In this document: piece after piece, positions 23,647-24,679 of the stretch
How the letters are laid out: each line of letters begins with the position of its first letter
Position numbering within the stretch: the stretch's first letter is position 1
From: JBDSEG01 sp039920165
Lineage (GTDB): Bacteria > Pseudomonadota > Gammaproteobacteria > Burkholderiales > Burkholderiaceae_C
Reading direction: 5' to 3'
DNA length: 24,679 nucleotides
Assembly: GCA_039920165.1 (NCBI GenBank)
Contig: JBDSEG010000148.1
Location: forward strand, 1-24,679
The notes under the pieces: model-generated
The model's database searches: none
Seen by the model: the letters and a program-made list of their open reading frames with translations, nothing else
What the model was told of the DNA's origin: nothing
Made by a program: the position numbers and the translations under genes

Positions 23647-24591
23647 ATGCTCGATATTTCCATGCAGAACTTCGAAGCCGAACTGATCAACGGTTCGGTC
23701 GATACCCCGGTTCTGCTCGACATCTGGGCGCCGTGGTGCGGCCCGTGCAAGGCACTCGGCCCCCTGCTCGAAAAGGTCGAAGCGGCTTATGCCGGCCGCT
23801 TCAAGCTGGCCAAGCTCAACTCCGACGACCAGCCTGAAATCGCGGCCCAGCTCTCGCAGATGTTCAGCGTTCGCAGCATCCCGTTCTGCGTCATGTTCAA
23901 GGGCGGGCAGCCGATCGACGGCTTCGTCGGTGCTCTGCCCGAAGCCGAAGTTCGCAAATTCCTCGACAAGCATGTACCGAGCGCCGAGGAAGCCGCGTCC
24001 GAGCAGGATGTCGAAGAGGCCGAGGAGTTGCTGGCCGAAGGCGATACCGAGCGGGCGCTCGAAAAGCTGCAGGAGGCAGTAGCCGTCAATCCCGGCAACG
24101 ATGCCGCGCGTGCCGACTATTTGCGCGCCCTGCTCGGCGCCGGCCGCGTCGAGGAAGCACGCCGGGTTTACGAACCTGTGGCATCGAAGGTCATTCCGCA
24201 CGCACGGCTGTCAGCCTGCGGACATTGGCTGACAGCCCTCGAAGCCGTTCCCGCCGCGCGCACCGTCGAGGCCCTGCAGGCCGCGCTCGCCGCCAACAAG
24301 CGCGATTTCGATGCGCGGTTCGAGCTCGCGCAGAGCCATTTCGCGGCCCAGCGCTTCACCGCCGCCATGGACGAACTGCTCGAGATCGTGATGCGCGACA
24401 AGACCTGGCGCGATGAACTCGCGCGCAAGAACTATGTCGCGATCCTCGAACTGATGACCAAGCAGGCGCCGGCCAAGACCGAGGCGGCGGCGCCCAAGGG
24501 CGCGCTCGAGATTGCCGGCAAAGCACTGGCGGCGCCATCGGACCCGGTGGTCGATGCCTATCGGCGCAAGTTGAGCATGGCGCTGTTCTGA
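23647..24591 (+). CDS. Thioredoxin-TPR co-chaperone, CnoX/YbbN family
   Basis: The 314-residue protein has an N-terminal thioredoxin domain (1-112) with WAPWCGPCK (Cys31, Cys34) and cis-Pro in SVRSIPFCVMF. An Asp/Glu-rich linker (SAEEAASEQDVEEAEELLAE, about 117-136) follows, then helical TPR-type repeats such as GDTERALEKLQEAVAVNPGN and FDARFELAQSHFAAQRF. In E. coli, CnoX (YbbN) protects proteins from HOCl aggregation and hands them to GroEL, and it lacks the CxxC pair. Here both cysteines are present, so thiol-disulfide activity is expected in addition, as reported for the Caulobacter protein. ATG 23647 starts directly before the thioredoxin fold. Confidence 0.9.
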   Translation: MLDISMQNFEAELINGSVDTPVLLDIWAPWCGPCKALGPLLEKVEAAYAGRFKLAKLNSDDQPEIAAQLSQMFSVRSIPFCVMFKGGQPIDGFVGALPEAEVRKFLDKHVPSAEEAASEQDVEEAEELLAEGDTERALEKLQEAVAVNPGNDAARADYLRALLGAGRVEEARRVYEPVASKVIPHARLSACGHWLTALEAVPAARTVEALQAALAANKRDFDARFELAQSHFAAQRFTAAMDELLEIVMRDKTWRDELARKNYVAILELMTKQAPAKTEAAAPKGALEIAGKALAAPSDPVVDAYRRKLSMALF

Positions 24592-24630
24592 TAGGGCTGG
24601 CGAAACGCGACCGGATCGACCGTTGGCCGC

Positions 24631-24679
24631 TGGTGCGCCCGGCTGGGATCGAACCAGCAACCCCTGCCTTCGGAGGGCA
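24631..24679 (-). tRNA. tRNA-Arg(CCG), 3' part, cut by window edge
   Basis: The minus strand shows the 3' half of a tRNA. The anticodon loop is C-T-CCG-A-A (anticodon at 24673-24671) with the 3' stem GGCAG. A short variable region follows, then a T-arm GCTGG/CCAGC around TTCGATC, the 3' acceptor strand CGGGCGC, discriminator A and an encoded CCA (24633-24631). The acceptor implies a GCGCCCG 5' end, as in E. coli tRNA-Arg(CCG). The D-arm and 5' acceptor are outside the window. It converges with the CnoX-like gene, leaving 39 bases (24592-24630) with no clear terminator. Confidence 0.93.

Overview
This window is dense, GC-rich (near 70% by eye) bacterial chromosome. It carries housekeeping genes typical of a betaproteobacterium, most likely order Burkholderiales. 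The pointers are tlyA next to metF, a DUF2917 gene divergent from a GcvA-like LysR regulator, the order transglycosylase - NDUFA9-like - GST - cca, a pteridine reductase - dihydroneopterin aldolase-like - ttcA operon, and DUF4136 and DUF6279 lipoproteins. I see no phage, insertion sequence, CRISPR array or secondary-metabolite cluster. The taxon is an inference from gene content; no 16S gene is present.

Left part (1-5.0 kb): the end of a PIN-domain gene, tlyA and metF run rightward. The metF end faces a 5-formyl-THF cyclo-ligase gene. A TfoX-like gene and a DUF2917 gene then overlap tail to tail by 169 bases. A LysR regulator follows, and then a second, clearly diverged cyclo-ligase-family gene. 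One-carbon folate metabolism is therefore a theme here.

Middle (5.0-14.1 kb): four genes run rightward (lytic transglycosylase, NDUFA9-like NAD(P)-binding protein, GST, CCA-adding enzyme). They face a two-gene leftward unit (MidA-like methyltransferase, DUF2905 membrane protein). A tightly coupled rightward operon follows: FolM/PTR1-type pteridine reductase, FolB/FolX-like enzyme, TtcA, DUF4136 lipoprotein.

Right part (14.1-24.7 kb): a DUF6279 lipoprotein is divergent from glmU. A leftward tsaB-rimI-UDG operon is divergent from a PBP4-type carboxypeptidase (dacB). Next comes a leftward run of purE, purK, a Sua5-type threonylcarbamoyl-AMP synthase and an SGNH-like lipoprotein. A CnoX-like thioredoxin-TPR protein follows, and the 3' part of a tRNA-Arg(CCG) gene lies at the edge. 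Both TsaB and the Sua5-type enzyme of t6A tRNA modification are present.

The best leads are modest. They are an SGNH-family lipoprotein whose block I nucleophile position is Glu, a 169-base antisense coding overlap, two cyclo-ligase paralogues 1.9 kb apart, a lone REP-like hairpin supplying the 3' end of a gene, and very tight divergent start sites. Strand switches 15 times in 24.7 kb with almost no intergenic space. I did not find a convincing new multi-gene system.
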